Positions 5,762 through 6,912 of a stretch of 6,912 nucleotides of DNA are shown piece after piece (position 1 is the first letter of the stretch; the number at the start of each line of letters is the position of its first letter). Where the stretch lies: assembly GCA_036522895.1 (NCBI GenBank), contig DATDEX010000283.1, positions 1 through 6,912 on the forward strand, read 5' to 3'. The position numbers were made by a program, and so were the translations under genes. This DNA comes from JAIOPA01 sp036522895 (lineage in GTDB: Bacteria; Eisenbacteria; RBG-16-71-46). A model generated the notes under the pieces. It had not been told where the DNA came from. It did not search any database and was given only the letters and a program-made list of their open reading frames with translations.

Positions 5762-6912
5762 GCCGGTCACCATCGGACCCGCGGCGGTCGCCGCACGGGT
5801 GGCGCCCGCCGGGCGGATCACGAGCGCCGCCAGGGGGCGGGCGTGGGATGCCTACCTGCTCGCGGCGATCGCGCTCGCCCCGATCGTGGTCCCGGCGGGG
5901 CCCGCCCAGACTGCGTTCGTGGACGCGCTCAACGCCGCGGCGATCGTCGCGTTCTCGATCACGGTCGCGGTGCGCCGGCCCGCGCTCCGGCTGCCGTTCG
6001 CGCTGCCCGTGCTGCTCGTCGCCACGGGCAGCCTGCTCGCGCTCACGAGCGCGCCCGCTCCGGGCGCGAGCGTGCTCGCGCTCGCGCAGGACGCGTACCT
6101 CTACCTGTGGTTCCTCGTCCTCGTGAACCTGTGGTCCGGGCGCGGCGCGCTCGAACGGTTCCGGATCGGCTGGGTGCTCGTCGCCGATGCCATCGCGCTC
6201 GCCTGCCTGGTCGCGGCGACGCGGAGCGGGCCGTCGGCGCTGGCGGGCCTCGTCTCGGCGCGGGGCGTGCGCTGGGCGGCGACGTTCTACAACCCGAACA
6301 TGTTCGCCGACTACCTGGTGCTGAGCGTGTTCCTGCTCCTGAGCCTCGAGGGCCGGCTGACGCGGACCGCGTTCGCGGGGTCGCTGCTGCTGCTCGGCGT
6401 GGCGCTGCTCCTCACCAAGTCGAACGGCGGGCTCGTCGCGCTCGCGGCCGGGCTCGTCGTGTGGGCGGTGGCGCGCGCGCTCGCGCGGGGGGTCGCGCCG
6501 GCCCGCGCCTGGGGCGCGCTCGCGGTGCTGCTCGGTGTGCTCGTGGTCGCGGCGTGGACACAGCACGAGCTCCACTGGGCCGACCGCCCCCTCGAGCGGC
6601 TCCGCGCGGAGACGTTCGTGGGCCGGGCGTCGCGCAGCACCGAGCGCCGCGAGCGCATCTGGGCGCAGCTCGAGGAAACCGTGGAGAGCCACCCGCTGGG
6701 CATCGGCCCGGCGGGGAGCGCGGAGCAGTCGGTGGCGATCGGGGAGCGCGAGCGTCCGGGTTCGTTCCGCTCCAAGGAGGCGCACAGCGATTACATCGCG
6801 GCCTGGGTCGAGCGCGGCGCGCTCGGGTTCGTCGGGCTGCTGCTCGCCGTGGTCGAGTCGCTGCGACGGATCGGCCGGGCCTGGCGGCGCGCGGGCGCGT
6901 CGCGCGGCGGAG
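5754..6912 (+). CDS. O-antigen ligase/polymerase-like membrane protein (WaaL/Wzy_C type), 3' partial
   Basis: The frame starting at GTG 5754 stays open to the right edge, giving 386 codons with no stop. The product is a polytopic inner-membrane protein with hydrophobic stretches at about 33-48, 56-73, 80-98, 113-127, 138-154, 183-198, 207-240, 252-268 and 355-369. Family signs are TFYNPNMFADYLVLS (177-191), a small-residue LLLTKSNGGLVALAAG (218-233) where relatives usually have an S-R-G motif, then a large hydrophilic loop at 270-350. That loop contains RRERIWAQLEET (298-309), HPLGIGPAG (313-321) and EAHSDYIAAWVERGALG (342-358) with the conserved His344. Such proteins either polymerise repeat units (Wzy) or transfer the finished glycan to lipid A core or protein (WaaL, PglL/PilO). 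Sequence does not separate these roles. The start overlaps the fusion gene by 8 bases and has an AGGGG site. The N-terminal 30 residues are short, basic and Ala-rich. The C-terminal end lies outside the window. Confidence 0.85.
   Translation, partial: MREPVTIGPAAVAARVAPAGRITSAARGRAWDAYLLAAIALAPIVVPAGPAQTAFVDALNAAAIVAFSITVAVRRPALRLPFALPVLLVATGSLLALTSAPAPGASVLALAQDAYLYLWFLVLVNLWSGRGALERFRIGWVLVADAIALACLVAATRSGPSALAGLVSARGVRWAATFYNPNMFADYLVLSVFLLLSLEGRLTRTAFAGSLLLLGVALLLTKSNGGLVALAAGLVVWAVARALARGVAPARAWGALAVLLGVLVVAAWTQHELHWADRPLERLRAETFVGRASRSTERRERIWAQLEETVESHPLGIGPAGSAEQSVAIGERERPGSFRSKEAHSDYIAAWVERGALGFVGLLLAVVESLRRIGRAWRRAGASRGG

Noticed and set aside
4394..5821. A 475-codon antisense open frame, and similar ones at 1995-3137, 928-2058 and 5547-6785
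   Set aside because: They are His/Arg/Glu/Ala-rich mirror frames of strongly conserved sense genes, with no family motifs or ribosome sites that I could recognise.
3280..6126. A 948-codon open frame on the + strand, longer than any real gene here
   Set aside because: Its translation is an Arg/Ala/Pro-rich run without recognisable domains, and it overlaps the clearly assigned fusion gene and the start of the ligase gene. Long shadow frames are expected at this GC content.
6774..6780. AAGGAGG, a perfect ribosome-binding-like sequence within the ligase gene
   Set aside because: No ATG, GTG or TTG follows at a suitable distance, and the bases encode the conserved KEAHSDY region of the ligase-like protein.

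Overview
The window is a very GC-rich stretch (about 70% or more by eye) that is almost entirely coding on the + strand. It looks like the interior of one cell-envelope or exopolysaccharide operon. The source is probably a high-GC Gram-negative-type bacterium. Split chain-length-regulator/kinase pairs and DUF4388 (PATAN) domains, both present here, are familiar in Myxococcota and relatives, but the sequence alone does not fix the taxon.

Layout: (1) 1-798, the C-terminal part of a Wzz/GNVR polysaccharide co-polymerase, cut by the window's left edge. (2) 853-2049, a CpsD/Wze-type BY-kinase-like ATPase whose fold is interrupted by an inserted PATAN/DUF4388 domain carrying two MshEN-like 24-residue repeats. 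(3) 2046-3308, a DegT/DnrJ/EryC1 PLP aminotransferase. (4) 3305-5761, a single polypeptide that fuses a monotopic phosphoglycosyl transferase to a complete WbpM/PglF/CapD-type membrane nucleotide-sugar 4,6-dehydratase. (5) 5754-6912, an O-antigen ligase/polymerase-like membrane protein that runs off the right edge. Genes 2-5 are joined by short start/stop overlaps (4, 4 and 8 bases). Only a 54-base gap separates genes 1 and 2. No promoter, terminator, RNA gene, CRISPR array or mobile element was seen.

Likely joint function (inference): the dehydratase half of gene 4 makes a UDP-4-keto-6-deoxy sugar and the aminotransferase converts it to a 4-amino sugar. The phosphoglycosyl transferase half of gene 4 then loads the sugar phosphate onto undecaprenyl phosphate to start a repeat unit. 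The Wzy/WaaL-like protein polymerises or transfers the chain, and the co-polymerase with its ATPase partner controls chain length and export.

The most unusual points are the PATAN/MshEN-like insertion inside the BY-kinase (a possible c-di-GMP or other signal input to polymer assembly), the altered Walker A' motif of that kinase, the phosphoglycosyl transferase-dehydratase fusion, and the co-polymerase and kinase lying in one reading frame separated by a single TGA.
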